A DNA stretch of 64,000 bases from Pomphorhynchus laevis (GCA_012934845.2 WNNJ02000181.1:105403-169402); one strand, 5' to 3'. Counted from the first letter of the stretch, positions 1 through 11,488 are shown. The notes: generated from the sequence alone by a model not told the origin. A program made the numbers and translations.

Positions 1-74
1 GCTGATATGTCTCGTGTTATCGAATTCGCTGTGAATATCATCTTCTCTTGAGCATTATTATTTGCATAATAATG

Positions 75-165
75 AAGAGTAAACCCGCTTTATCATTGGG
101 TGCCCCTACGTCTTTCGACAACGCGACCTTGTGGCTTTGTTGTGTGCTTACATATGTGACTTTGA
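75..165 (+). repeat. Dispersed repeat, copy 1
   Basis: This stretch shares long blocks (for example CCCCTACGTCTT, then TTGT or TTGTG, then GTGTGCTTACA) with 61,338-61,412. Both copies have the order GGGT-CCCCTACGTCTTYCGAC-CCTTGT-GTGTGCTTACA. It is too diverged to be a recent duplication. I do not recognise the family. Bases 1-74 show nothing else. Confidence 0.5.
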
Positions 166-326
166 TGTGGCACTTTGATGTGGTTTTGACGAGTGGCTTT
201 GAAGTGCGCTTAATAATCATAATAATGCAGCGATTTACTGAACATTTAGCGTACGTTGTTATAGATTAATTCTGAAGTTTGAAATCGGGCCATGAGTGCA
301 ACGGTGCGCAAGAAAGAAAAAAAATG

Positions 327-3107
327 TTAAGCATCAATCAAAGTTAGGCGATTTCCTAGTCCTCCTTTGTCGACTTGTTCTAAAGGCCACGAAGATAATA
401 CGGGGCATGCGAAAGCATGCAAAAGAGCTGAACACTCTTTTGAGCAAAATCGACAGCGACAGTGAGTCGAGCGAGAGTGAAAAGGGAGTCGAATTGAACA
501 AAATTTGGCGTGGTAGCCGTCTAAAGATAAACGCCAAACCAGCGGACGCTTTTGGTATCTTGGATTTCTCCAAGCTGATTGAGTATAAACAGGCGTCAAA
601 AAGATATCTGGATCTAGGCTAAGTATTTTGTTATCAAATAGCCGGCGGGCTTCCAAATACGCTGTGGTTTCACCAAGGCGAAATCGATTGCAAAGTTTGA
701 CCGAGAGTGGTATCGATCTACTAAGCACCGCAACAGCTGTAGAAGAACACTTCGATGATACTCCTAATATCCTTTTTAGGTAGCGCCAAAAACATTTATC
801 AATGATCTAAAAATCTCCTAAGGTCAAATCCGACCAAAAGCATTGAATCCCGTAACTCAGAATAGGAAGCAACATCACATCAAAATATTTGATCGCGCCT
901 TCGAAGGACATAAGACCAAGCTTCGATGCCGTATAAGCTGACGTTACAACTTTCGCCGATTGGCGCAATAAGTGGCTTCTGAAGGACCACCGAGATGAGA
1001 GTTCAAAGCCTAGATATCGATATGAATTAACAAATTTTATCGATGTTGCATTCCGAAAGAGCACATAATCACGACAGCGAGACTAACCTCGCCGAAACTT
1101 TATAATTTTCGTTTTGGAAGTGTTGATCACTATTTTATTTGTCAGACAAAACTCAACGAGAACTGTAATGGCTGATTACGCTGAGCATCTATCCAACGTT
1201 ACTGATGCAAGGTCGTCAGCATATAAAATTGGCACTACATTGGGTGCGGCGAAACGAACATGATCTGGGAGATCCATCAATAAGAAGGAAAATAACAGCG
1301 GGCTGAGAGGATCTCCTTGCTGGACTCCACGACTAGCAGTCAAAGGACCCGAATAATTAACTCCGTCGTAAATGCGGATCGAACTAGCACGCAATATTCT
1401 TTCGAGAAGAAATAGAAAGTCTCCATGAACATTTACTCTCTCATGAAGCTTGGTTAATAGCAAGGTTCTATCAATCGAGTCAAACGCTTTCGCAAAATCA
1501 ACAAAAATACTATACAAAGATGAATGCTTATTAAAAGTATCGAGAACAAGTGACCGAAGAACTGAGAGTGCACTCATAGTAGAATGATTTATACGAAATC
1601 TATGTTGCTCTGGAGGAAGAAGAAAACTATGAAAAACTATAGAAAACTTCTCGACAAACGTACGGCCATCAAATTAGATAGAACCTTATACGAATGATTT
1701 AGTAGAGCTATCCCTCTATAAGAATCTCGACACGAGGGATCTTTCGAACCTTTGAACAACACTTTGATAATGCTGTCACGCCAGCCATTCGGTATAGGAC
1801 ATCCCCTAAGAATCGCGTTATAAAAGAATATCCAGTAGTCAGCGACCAATCCGAAAGTCTGATTAATATGTTCAACACACAGTTGGTCAATCCCAGCAGC
1901 CTTTCTAGTAGCCATATTAGAGAGACAGCTCTTAATTTCAGCTAGGCTAAAGGGAGAATTGAGCGGATCATGGTCCGTGATAGAACAATAGAGATTGCAT
2001 TCTTTAGGATCGAAGGAATTAGAATTAGACTAGGCCAACATTTCAGCGAAATGCTTGCGCCAATCTTCTAAAGGAATCTTAGAGGCAAGTTTACAAGTTA
2101 TGGGGCGTGCTAGCCATGTATCGACCTCAGCTCTTAGAAGCATGATCTGCTCTTCTCGTCTAAGCACCTTCAGCCTGAATTGTCTAGTACTATTATTATA
2201 AAATCTACGCAGAGTCACAAAATCCGTCCTGGACAATGAAAATTCTTTAGTCTTGTAGAATAAGAGTAGCATCCTCTGTAAACATTTTAGATGGTTTGGT
2301 AGTCGATACGATCGGCTTCCAATATGTCGGATATTAATACACGCGCGTAACAGTGTTTGGTGGAGCATAGTGTAACCGGCCGCTAGATCACCACACAACA
2401 AGAGTAGCTTAGATTCATTCAAATGACTAAAGTTAATGGCGTCGACAGCGATCCGCCTACTCTTGGGTTGGACGGGACAAAAATCACTTAATGAAGTCGA
2501 GAATTCTTCAATGACACAAATTACCTGTTTATGTTTTCGTCGTAAAGCCCATGCTACATCAAGATCTAAGCATGTATCATGAATACCAACGTTCAAGAAT
2601 ATTAAATCTAGACAGCTCCTAGTTTCACCCATTTCATAAGTCCAACCCTCGATAGGAACGTGAAGAGTTAGATTGTGCGAAAAGAAGAATTCCTTTAGTA
2701 AATTAAGCTTTAGAGAGGATCTAGAAGAGGTAGCGTTGAAGTCACCAGCAACAACTATGGGTTTATTACGAGATGAGTTTAAGAGAATCTCAGACAACTC
2801 ATTAATAATATCAGAAGCGTTTAACGACGGCTTGAAGTAGCAGGCGATAATGACAATGCTCGGAGTTTCCAAATAATATGAATTCTCAAATGTTTTGTAA
2901 GACCACTCACTAAAAGAACCATTGATTGACAAAAATGGCACCTCCACTAAGTCGACCGCGATCACCAAGAGTGGCCGGAATTTCAAAGCAATAAAATGAG
3001 TTTAATTTTACCGGCGATGTTGCGAAAGTTTCCAATAGAACTGCAATATCAAAGGAGGTCAAATAACTAGCAAATCCTTCATTCATAAGAGTTTCAAGGC
3101 CTTCCAC
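327..3107 (-). pseudogene. LINE-A ORF2 relic (endonuclease and reverse transcriptase)
   Basis: ORF2 of LINE-A survives as separate open blocks. 3,107-2,910 encodes the start of the endonuclease, with a GRLSGGAIFV motif. 2,986-2,030 carries the endonuclease core VVAGDFNAT and the RSCLDLIF segment, then a long linker. 1,915-1,637 is the RT fingers region (RKAAGIDQL, SYRGIALLNHSYK). 1,577-1,176 is the RT palm with FVDFAKAFDS, GVQQGDPLSPLLF and YADD. 1,064-807 is the thumb-like region. 728-327 is a C-terminal block with CRFCSKECSALLHAFACP, which resembles the zinc-binding tail of many LINE ORF2 proteins. The blocks lie in different frames, so the copy cannot make a full protein. In a live element this protein would nick target DNA and prime reverse transcription there. 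Confidence 0.85.
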
Positions 3108-3170
3108 GTTAAATAATAAAATACGACGAAGGCAAGAATCTGACGCTGCACGAGGAAAAGTTTGTGATTG

Positions 3171-4217
3171 TCATATGGGGAATAACTCTGACTGCCCTAT
3201 CCCATTTTCACCAGTAGATGATTTAAAACGTGTTGCCAAGCGTACTACTTTATTGTTACGGATCACAAAGCGAACTGACGGATTGTTTTTCATCGCCGCC
3301 TTAAGTTGATCGAGAAGGATGCTATGCGCATCACTTTCCGCTGGGGAGAGGTCAGCACTGACGTATACATTTTGGAAGAGCTCAGAGTCTTTTAGGCATA
3401 TTCCTCTCTTCAGAATTAATGTACTAACCGCTTCGTTAGTTGTAAGTAAAAGCCAGGGTGGTGAATCACTCTTCTGAGCCCGAAATCGGTGCACTCTAAT
3501 CGAACTATTTTTGTCCATATCAATGTCCAACGATGCGAGCAACGCCTAAACATTCTCCACCTCATTAGAAGCAACCGGTAGACCTCGAATAATAACGTTA
3601 CGAGCTCTACGAGCCTGTCGATCAACTTCCTGAATAACCTCGGGAGGAGGAGCATCCTTCGACAATCTATTGGCAGCTAGAACAGTTCGTGTGACTATAC
3701 GTTGTACTACGTTGGAAAACGATAGAGGCTTGCCAACCGAAGTATCTGCACGACTTAGTACTGCGCTAACCCCTTTAGTCGATGGTCCCTCCGAAATGGC
3801 AAGTAACTCTTTTATCTCGTTTTCAAGTGTTTCGATGCGTCTTGTGTTGTTCTGAGCTACGTCGATCAAATTCGAAACCTTTTTGGCAGCACACTGACCG
3901 CATAAGAAGTCACGAAGAAAGAACTCTCTGGATACATTTCTTGAAGCTTTAACGGAAGAACGTAACAAACAACCCTCTGAAGAACATTCCATGAACAACG
4001 TGACGAAAATCTCGGTATCAAGATGTAAACTGGGAACAACCTGGGAAGCAAGAGATATAACTCTGTCCGAAAGACTTTCACTGAGAGCTGCAAAGTCTAC
4101 TGTATCTAAACATGGGGAACTCACAAGGCGATTACCACAACGTTGTGCCGGAAAGCAATCGCGACAAGCTCTACCCGCCTTGACACACACAATTCTTGCA
4201 CACCGCGTGCGGCCCAT
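3171..4217 (-). pseudogene. LINE-A ORF1 (RNA-binding protein) with one in-frame TAG
   Basis: The ATG at 4,217 opens a 348-codon frame that is broken only by an in-frame TAG at 3,546-3,548, right after the segment RNVIIRGLPVASNEVENV. The N-terminus is cysteine-rich (CRDCFPAQRC and later FLCGQCAAKK). A short segment with coiled-coil character follows (VAQNNTRRIETLENEIKELL). The C-terminal half, on both sides of the stop, is the RRM-like domain common in ORF1 proteins of non-LTR elements. Such proteins coat the element RNA. The stop falls inside the RRM-like domain, so the product would be truncated unless the stop were read through. Simple decay is the likelier explanation because ORF2 is also broken. 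Confidence 0.8.
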
Positions 4218-4692
4218 TGCAAGAACAACATCGATCTGGAACTATCATTGTTGCTCCAAATTTGTAAAGTAATCGCTCGTTGTCAACAGAAGTTGGATGT
4301 AGTGAATAGTCGACGATTGTCGATATTAAAACGCAGTTTGCTTGTATAAGTTCGTTGTAGTGAAATGAAGTTCGTTGCAGAAGTGCGACGTAGAAGTTCG
4401 TTGTTAGAAGTTCGTCTATTCTCGAAGTGCGGCGTAGAATTTCGTTATTAGAAGTTCGTTTTCTTGTATGTATTTTAGATTGTAAGTAGTTAATTTAGTA
4501 GCCAAGAAAGTTCAAACTCTAATAATGATTATTATTATAATTAATAATATAACAATTTACATAGAAAATTATAACTGTTCTATCAAATTACAATCAATCC
4601 ATCTTAAACACACAATCGACTTTCCAGCAGTCATCCCGAGATACAAGGGCTCTGACTAGTGCGCATATCATATTTGTGATTTTTCTTCACAA

Positions 4693-5787
4693 ATGGTAAA
4701 AAAAGGTCAAAATAAAAACGATACTTATAGGAATGGGCGGACTAAGGCTGATAGCAAACATGATGCATCACATATCACTGGTAGCGAAGAGGAATACGGT
4801 AGTCTGCAGGTGGCTTGTGATGTTCCCGGCTGCAGTGTTTGGACGACAGTTTCTCTGTTAACTTCGTTGCGTAACAGCTACACTATCAAGAAATATATAT
4901 GTGGATTTTGCTGTGCGTCTAGGTTCATGCAAATGGGATGCGTTAGTGGACAGGCAAATATATCACATGTTGGTGTTCACGGTGATGAACACACTATGGA
5001 AGTATGTGAATTTGATGTGGATGATTCCGTTCACGAATCGCAGCATTTCAAGGAAATAACTAACTTACCCGTTGAACTTGAATATGGTATCGCATCTTCA
5101 AATGTAACCTGTGATAGAACGGTAAGTCCTAGAAACAACGTTCGTATATTGCGAAAAACAAAATCGGCATTGGAAGAACGGTTGATTGAAAACAGCATCA
5201 CGGCAAGCTCAGTGCGTGTACATGAGAATTCACTTAAGCTCAATGAACCTACTGATAATCTTTCACAGGACGAGTTACCCAGTTCTGTGTCTTCTAAGTT
5301 CAAAAGTTCTCACAGAGTGTATAAGAAAAATCGAAGCGCTTCAAGGGACAGGTGCATTCTTTTCGCCAATCTATCTGAATCAATTTCTTCTGTGTCACAG
5401 GAGCGAGTAAACGATGATGTTAGTGCGATAAGAGGAGTTCTGAATAAAATATTCCATGCTAACGATAAAGATATAGCTAAGGAGATTGTGGTTAGAAGTT
5501 TGTTCCGGCTGGGAAGGCGAACAAACAGTTCAAACATACCGCGATTGTTAAAGGTTGTGGTAGATTCGTCAACTCATGCAAATTATATATTTAGTCGGGC
5601 TCATCGTCTCGAAAAAAACTCAATACGTATTTTGAGAGATCTATCTTTTGACGATCGTTCAAAACTGAAAAATGCGAGGAACGAGCTTCACAAGCGTTTA
5701 CTATTAGGCGAGAAAGATCTATGCATTAGAAATTTTCGAGTTGTTCGTCGAAAGCCATTTGTCCGTTGGAAACCATTAGAACTGTAG
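4693..5787 (+). CDS. CR1-a ORF1 protein (zinc-cluster and RRM-like)
   Basis: This intact 364-residue ORF1 starts at a true ATG. Residues 42-74 hold a cysteine cluster with C42, C47, C70 and C73 (CX4C, then CX2C) around the motif CSVWTTV, resembling half of a PHD-like zinc finger. The same pattern occurs in L2-2 ORF1 at 35,272 and in the old L2-1 at about 48,140. A serine-rich, poorly conserved linker follows. From about residue 212 (RDRCILFANL) the conserved ORF1 C-terminal domain begins. It includes RSLFRLGRR, PRLLKVVV and the closing CIRNFRVVRRKPFVRW. The protein is expected to bind element RNA as a chaperone. The ORF2 start lies 20 nt past the stop. Confidence 0.85.
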   Translation: MVKKGQNKNDTYRNGRTKADSKHDASHITGSEEEYGSLQVACDVPGCSVWTTVSLLTSLRNSYTIKKYICGFCCASRFMQMGCVSGQANISHVGVHGDEHTMEVCEFDVDDSVHESQHFKEITNLPVELEYGIASSNVTCDRTVSPRNNVRILRKTKSALEERLIENSITASSVRVHENSLKLNEPTDNLSQDELPSSVSSKFKSSHRVYKKNRSASRDRCILFANLSESISSVSQERVNDDVSAIRGVLNKIFHANDKDIAKEIVVRSLFRLGRRTNSSNIPRLLKVVVDSSTHANYIFSRAHRLEKNSIRILRDLSFDDRSKLKNARNELHKRLLLGEKDLCIRNFRVVRRKPFVRWKPLEL

Positions 5788-5807
5788 ATAGATCGGTATC
5801 CTCTAGC

Positions 5808-8672
5808 ATGTGTGGATCTTTGATTACCGTACTAGCAACAGCTAGTCCATGTCGAGATGTTTCGTCTTCCATGAAAATTGCATTTACAAATGCACGTAGC
5901 GCAGTTAATAAGTTGGATGAGATTAGGTATTGGATACGTTGTCATGATGTCAATGTCTTTGGAGTTTGTGAAAGTTGGTTTCATCCTGACATATCTGATG
6001 ATATGGTTCACATACCTGAATTCGCTCTTTATAGATCTGATCGAGCCCATGGACGCGGTGGTGGAGTTGCCTTCTATGTGCATGTGAGTTTGATTGTTAG
6101 TTCAGCCGTAAAATTCATTGATGATTCATGCTCTGCCGAGGCTCTACAGTTGAGTATTACGCAATCTGGGAGTGCTATTATTACTTTATGTATAGTATAT
6201 CGTGCTCCGGGCGCAATATCGTTCGCTCTTATTGATTTCCTTAAGAATATACCCAAGTGCCATAAATTTTTTATCTTTGGTGATTTTAACATGCATTCAT
6301 ACAATTCCGCCCTCTCCAGTATTGCAACTTATGATAAATATACTATGTCGTTATGTAATTTATTGTATGATGAAATGTTGCTTATTCAACATGTTTATTT
6401 TGATACTCGTTTCTCCGCAGAATCATCCTCGAAGATTGACCTGCTGTTTACTAGACTTGAATATGATATTTCTTCAATTGACAAAGAACCTCCAATTAGT
6501 TCAAGCGATCATGTGGTGGTCAAGTTTCTGATTCCTACTAATTCGACCGGATCAGACAGTGTAGAGATTGTTGAGAAGCGAGTACGGAAAGTTATCCCAG
6601 ATAATGAGATAATTGAATATGCTAAAAGGATTTCTTTTGTAAGTAATGATGGTGATGTGGAGAGCATGTGGCAGTCTATCAAAAGTGGGGTAATTCAAGT
6701 CCTAGACGAATTTGCTCCCATGCGTGTATTTTCCAAGCGTAAGAGGTCTGATAAACCTCCGTGGTTTGATAGCGAACTAAAGCGTTGTATAAGGTTGAGA
6801 AATAAGGCGTGGAGTCTCTGTAGTAAGAGTGATACTTTATATAGTGAGTACAAACTAATACGCAATAAATGCAATCGCTTAAAATCAAAAAAGAGATACT
6901 TGTACGAGAATGATGTTGCTATGTCTTTAGGACACACACCCAAGCGATTTTGGAATTATGTTTGTCGATCAAGAGTATCTAATTCTAGTGTCCGACGCAT
7001 TCATATCGGAAACGAATTAGTTGAAGACCCTATGAAAATTTCTGAGGCGTTCGCTGATGTGTTTGCACTATCGTTAAATAGGGATGATGCTTATAAAGTC
7101 AATATTTGTAATGGCTCATCAATCTGTCAGAGTCCATATATAATTATCACGATGGAGGAAGTTGAGATAGAGCTATCAAGGTTAGCTAAATGCGTGTCAG
7201 CTGGTCCTGACGATATCCCCACTTATATCCTTAAGCTCTTGAAATGTATCCTGTCATATCCGCTTTCCAAATTATTCAACGTTTCTCTCAATACGTCGAT
7301 AATTCCAAATGATTGGAAATCGGCGATTGTGGTACCACTTCCGAAAACGAAAAATGCTTGCGATGTTAGTGATTTTAGGCCCATAAGTTTAACATCTACT
7401 GTAAGTAAGGTACTTGAGAGAATTGTTCACAAAAGATTAATAAATGTATTGGGTTCAATAAACTATTTGAGCGACTCTCAACACGGTTTTCGGCATGGCC
7501 GCTCATGTCTAACGAATACTTTATGTGCTCGTGAACAATGGGCTGACGCAATTTCATGTGGATTGGTTGTCGATGTCGTCTATTTGGATTTCTCCAAGGC
7601 ATTTGATCGCGTTCCACATGCTGAATTAATAAGTATTCTCGAATCTATTGGTGTAGATTACTATCTGACTCGTTGGATTGAGAACTTCTTGAGTGGTCGA
7701 CAATTTTGTGTAAGAGTAGGTAATGCTTTTTCATCTAAACGCAGTGTTATACGTGGTGTACCTCAAGGAACGGTTCTCGGGCCATTATTATTTTGCATTT
7801 TTATCAACGAGTTGTTGAGATCGCTTAATGTACCACACTTAGCCTATGCTGACGATTTGAAGTTATGGAATGTGATCTCGACTGAACGAGACTGTTTGTC
7901 ATTGCAGCGTGACCTGGATTTAGTGTATGAATGGAGTCTTACTACATGAGTATCATTAAACCTGGAAAAGTGTAAGAATATGAGATTGGGTCGTGGACGC
8001 AAAGGATGTCATACCTACTTCATTGGTGTAAAAGAACTTGAGATAGTTTCGACTCATCGTGATCTTGGTATTTTGATCGATTCATCTTTAAAGACACGAC
8101 ATCATTACAACATTCAATTAGGCAAAGCTAGAAAAATGATGCACACTATCAAAAATTGCTTTCTGAAAATAAATCCATCGTCGTTCAGGGTGCTGTTTAA
8201 CTCGTTATTGAGACCAATACTTGAGTATTGCTCTCCATCTTGCTTCCCATGTACACGGACTGAACTGAATGCTGTCGATGGAGTTCTTCGCCGTATTACC
8301 CGTTTATGTCCAGACTGTAAGTATTTACCTTATCGTGAGAGACTTAAAGTGATTGGCATATTTGACATGAAGGTGAGGTTAATGTTTATCGACTTGGTTG
8401 CAACGTGGAAATTATTGCACAAATTTGATGGATATCCTCGAAATATTATGGCGTGTCGTAATAATAGATCCAGGCGACATCATTCGATGACAATTTTTAA
8501 ACAGCATACTGGGAAACTATCGCCTGTCACAAGATTGTCAAGACGTGTAGTTAACGTGTGGAATAGTCTTCCTGAATACGTTGTTGCCTCCACAACGCTG
8601 ACTTTATTTAAGAAACGATTGCGAATATGTCTGGAACAGATCGATAATATGGAGAAGCTATCGTATCCCTGA
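5808..8672 (+). pseudogene. CR1-a ORF2: endonuclease-reverse transcriptase with one in-frame TGA
   Basis: The ATG at 5,808 opens a frame of about 954 codons interrupted only by TGA at 7,947-7,949. An apurinic-type endonuclease comes first: the start MKIAFTNARSAVNKL, then GVCESWF, GRGGGVAFYV, FGDFNMH, SKIDLLF and SSDHVVVKF. The RT follows: FRPISLTSTVSKVLERI, LSDSQHGFRHGRS, YLDFSKAFDRVPH, GVPQGTVLGPLLF and YADD. The post-RT domain contains KCKNMRLG, VSTHRDLGILID, RPILEYCSP and VNVWNSLPEYV. The TGA falls between the RT palm and the LNLEKCK motif. No other break is visible. TGA read-through is not known for CR1, so I treat it as a single inactivating change in a young copy. Confidence 0.87.
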
Positions 8673-8790
8673 TTTTCTTAACTCTATCAATTCTACATTT
8701 TGTTTAATTTTTTATTTTATTTTTTCGTGAGCAGACTGAACAGCCATATAGGCTTTGTCTTGTATGTTATAATAATAATAATAATATCGA

Positions 8791-9686
8791 TGACAATTTG
8801 CTTGATTGAAATCGGAAAATTGGCAGCAACTTTTGTGACTTTTTTTAAAATAACGAAGAATTTATTTTTGAAAATATAATTTAATAAAGTTAAGCATCAC
8901 TGAATTCATACCCAGTGATTATTAGGTATGATTCATATAATTTATATTTGTAGTTCGAAAAACGTAATTTCACGAATTCGTGAATAATCAAGTTAGGGTA
9001 GTATGCGCAAATATCATTAAGTTTGATTAAACTATACGAAAATGCAGAACACCACAAAGAATGGAAATGAAAATAAGAAAAGTGGTAAATAATTTATGCC
9101 TTTCCATAGGCTCTTTAAGTATAATTTGAATCAAATTCTTAGCGTTTGGGATAGGGGGAAGTTCTCCTTTACCCACGACATTAGAATAAACACAAACATT
9201 ACTGACCTGGTGTCAGGAAACAGAACCAAGCAACCTTTTCTCGTCCGAATTTAACGCTATTTCCATTGATTTGTAAGCTTTTTCAGCGATTTTTCCTAAA
9301 TCCTTTGATCGCTTCGTAACGCTGAATTTCATTCTATTCATTATCTGCATTAAATACGAATGATTACGACTCATCATAAATAATATATAAAAATTATGAT
9401 TTATTTTTTTGTATAAAATGCATTATTATTAACATCACAGAGATTTATACTTTTGATAACCGGGAATATCAAAGCATCACTTTGTTGCAACAGGATAAAT
9501 TAGATCATATAAATGAAACTACTGAGCATTTACAAATTGAAATATTTTTAAATATTTTACTATTGAAATATTTATCAATGCACAACAGATAATTATCGAC
9601 CAAAAATTTTATATTTCTATTGGGTAGCACGGATAAAATTATATTTATTAAAATATTTGGCCACTTCTTTCTTAGATTAGTTACTA
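8791..9686 (+). other. No gene recognised, AT-rich
   Basis: This is AT-rich sequence with no ORF of interest, no LINE motif and no clear repeat match elsewhere in the window. It separates the CR1-a tail from the FIP1-derived copy. Confidence 0.6.
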
Positions 9687-10334
9687 ATGAAAATTCGACA
9701 TGCTAGTCAGTATTCAGAAACTAATCGGGATATTTTAACAACTGTTGAAGATATACTTGCTAGTCTTTTAGCTGATATTTCTGTGGACGATGATCCGAGT
9801 GTAAATTATCGTCTGAAAAAACGGAGTGTGCTAAATCCCACTGTGGAGTCAAATCCAGACACTGAATGGGGAAATCTAAACTCACCCATAGGGTGTAAAT
9901 CTGAGAATTTAGCTGGTGGTATGTCACAAATACGTATTTTCACTTTTCCGCTACAACGAGGAAAGAAGACAAGCACGTGTGGAAGTGGTAGAAGTCGTCA
10001 TCATTCCAAAGATAGGCGATCAATAAGTCCCCGAAATAGAAGTAGACATGCCCATCGTTATCATCGTTACAGAGAGGGTATATCAGCAGCTGATGATAAA
10101 TGGCATGGATCTCCTTTGTCATCATATCGAAGCCGTCATTATCGCCGTAGTATTCGTTATCATTCACCAGCGTCTTCACATGGCATTAGACGTATAAAAA
10201 GCAGTGATGATAGCGATGTCACTCGAAGGCACACAAGTAAAAGACGTTATAGAGATAGTCGAAGTCCATCAACTAATCGAGCTTCAAGCTCCAAGCACAA
10301 ACGAAGATCAAGAAGCATGAAAAGTCGTTCATAG
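9687..10334 (+). pseudogene. FIP1-derived copy lacking the Fip1 motif
   Basis: This 215-codon frame matches both ends of the FIP1 gene at 52,504-54,195 but not the middle. Near the start, EDILASLLADIS matches [12 protein letters not shown]. It then jumps to the region around WGNLNSPI (parent WENPNAPI), AGGMS and ERGKKTS or QRGKKTS, and follows the RS-rich C-terminus ([39 protein letters not shown]). About 330 codons are missing, including the acidic stretch and the whole Fip1 motif. Homology continues past its TAG at 10,332 to about 10,410 in broken frames. A parent-like ATGCT at about 9,700 is out of frame, so the ATG at 9,687 is probably not ancestral. Many differences replace arginine codons. 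I judge it a pseudogene, although the frame is still open. Confidence 0.82.
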
Positions 10335-10410
10335 TCAATTGAAAAATTAACCTCGCAATAGAAATATACACAATGATAATCAAATTTAAAAGAAATTTAG
10401 GTATAACTCA

Positions 10411-11085
10411 AATAGAATAGGCATACCTTAAATGTATGGAAATATTTAAATTTGCATCATAATATTGTATCATAATACCGCAAGTATAACTATTAGCTTT
10501 TTGTAGTCAAAATACTAGTGTTTTGAATAAACAAGCAATTTTCAAAATTTAATAAATTTCGATTAAACAGGCAATTTTAGAAATACTGTAGATTGAGAAT
10601 TCTACGTTTAAATGTCTTAAGCTTCACTTAATTGAAGACTTATCAATATATGGAAAATGATCGAAACAGCAGAAAATGAAAATAGTTTGAAATTTTGAAG
10701 CAAAATAACTAAAACATAAATTTTATGTTAAATTTCGCTTGCTACCACTTGAATCATAAGAAATAAAACAATATGTTTAGACACAACACAATTAAAGGGA
10801 AGAACAAATTGTTAGGTAATTTTCTGAATTTAATAATTATTTATAATATAAAATTATATTATTTATATAAAAATTTATATTGATCATTAAGATGTTGTAA
10901 TAATTTTCTATTTTTTTACCTTTTGGAACGAAGAAGGATAAGTTTATTTATATTTCGCGGTAAAAAAGAATAAATTATGATAAAAAATAAGAAAATAAAT
11001 TTCTCTATTTCGCTGATTCTGCCACAGAATTCTAATTTAAATAATTGATCAGCATCAGTTATTTTTAATATATTTTTTAAACTAG
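10411..11085 (+). other. No gene recognised, AT-rich
   Basis: This very AT-rich stretch with poly-A and poly-T runs shows no ORF or repeat that I can support. It ends at the 11,086 copy of a direct repeat. Confidence 0.6.
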
Positions 11086-11165
11086 AACACAAACAAAAAC
11101 ACGATAACATTTTAATCCTATTGTATTTTCAATTATATTTTATTTTAAACACGAAAAAATCAGTT
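11086..11165 (+). repeat. Direct repeat, left copy
   Basis: About 80 bp, including AACACGATAACATTTTAATC and AAACACGAAAAAATCAGTT, recurs with few differences at 12,340-12,420 in the same orientation, 1.25 kb away. The pair brackets an L2-1 tail and a fold-back structure. It could be a duplicated host segment or two copies of a small element. No target-site duplication is obvious. Confidence 0.6.
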
Positions 11166-11202
11166 TTTATTATTAATACGTCTGCATATTAAGTGAGTCG
11201 CC

Positions 11203-11372
11203 GACTCACTCGCCTGGAATCAACTCCCTCTCGACGTCCGCCGCGCCCCCTCCTTTATCACATTCAAACACCTCCTCCGTTCACACCTTCTCGACACCTG
11301 ATTCACAGTCTTGTCTTGTTGTGGTCATGTAAGCGTGCGCTGGCACGCATTTGCCACGTTAAAATAAATCGT
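11203..11372 (+). mobile_element. L2-1 LINE, 3' end fragment
   Basis: This 5'-truncated plus-strand copy matches the last about 170 bp of the L2-1 copies at 34,780-34,945 and 57,085-57,255. It has the end of ORF2 (TCGCCTGGAATCAACTCCCT), the TTGTTGTGGTCATGTAAGC segment, the terminal hairpin GCGTGC GCTG GCACGC and the CCACGTTAAAATAAAT tail. Severe 5' truncation is normal for LINE insertions. Confidence 0.85.
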
Positions 11373-11414
11373 TTTTTTTTAAATAACTTGATGCCAATTA
11401 GGTAGTGCCTGATC

Positions 11415-11440
11415 ACAATTCAAGATGTATCTTGAATTGT
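11415..11440. repeat. Perfect 12-bp-arm palindrome
   Basis: ACAATTCAAGAT and ATCTTGAATTGT are exact reverse complements separated by 2 nt. A second hairpin follows after 12 nt. Confidence 0.8.
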
Positions 11441-11452
11441 CGGTTTCTTGTC

Positions 11453-11488
11453 GGTTTGCACATTGATTCCAGCATCAATGTGCAAACC
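11453..11488. repeat. Perfect 15-bp-arm inverted repeat
   Basis: GGTTTGCACATTGAT (453-467) and ATCAATGTGCAAACC (474-488) pair exactly around a 6-nt loop. Pairing resumes outside after one mismatch. The TTGTCGGTTTGCACA strand is the reverse complement of the TGTGCAAACCGACAA that begins the repeat at about 11,985 and recurs at about 20,539, so this may be one end of a small non-autonomous element. Confidence 0.75.

Larger units (their letters stand above)
290..4480 (-). mobile_element. LINE-A, decayed APE-type non-LTR retrotransposon
   Basis: This is a near full-length non-LTR element read on the minus strand. It has a 5' leader with repeated GAACTTC and GCACTTC blocks (about 4,330-4,470), then ORF1 (4,217 to 3,171), then ORF2 with an apurinic endonuclease (about 3,107-2,030), reverse transcriptase (about 1,915-1,176), a post-RT region and a cysteine/histidine-rich tail ending at 327. 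RT signatures are FVDFAKAFDS, GVQQGDPLSPLLF and ILYADDL. The GVQQGDPLSP form of motif B separates it from the CR1 and L2 copies in this window, so it is another clade, which I cannot name. ORF2 is broken several times. It lies head-to-head with CR1-a. The exact termini are estimates. Confidence 0.85.
4520..8790 (+). mobile_element. CR1-a, nearly intact CR1-type LINE
   Basis: This plus-strand CR1-type element has an intact ORF1 (4,693-5,787), then ORF2 from an ATG at 5,808 that stays open to 8,672 except for one TGA. A short A/T-rich 3' UTR ends in an (ATA)n run at about 8,768-8,788, as CR1 elements typically do. The RT signatures YLDFSKAFDRVPH, GVPQGTVLGPLLF and AYADDLKLW support CR1. It is the best preserved retroelement in the window. 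The 5' end is not sharply visible. I place it between the (ATT/ATA)-rich stretch near 4,520 and ORF1. It has the same plan as the older CR1-b at 15.2-20.5 kb. Confidence 0.88.

Noticed and set aside
38-269. Short ORFs on both strands at the left edge
   Set aside because: They lie in a dispersed repeat, overlap antisense and show no domain.
7947-7949. Selenocysteine at the CR1-a TGA
   Set aside because: The TGA lies in the RT-to-thumb linker with no expected cysteine, and I see no SECIS-like structure in the 3' UTR. A nonsense change is simpler.
9687-10334. Independent SR-protein gene
   Set aside because: There is no RRM, and both ends align with FIP1, so it is a deleted FIP1 copy.
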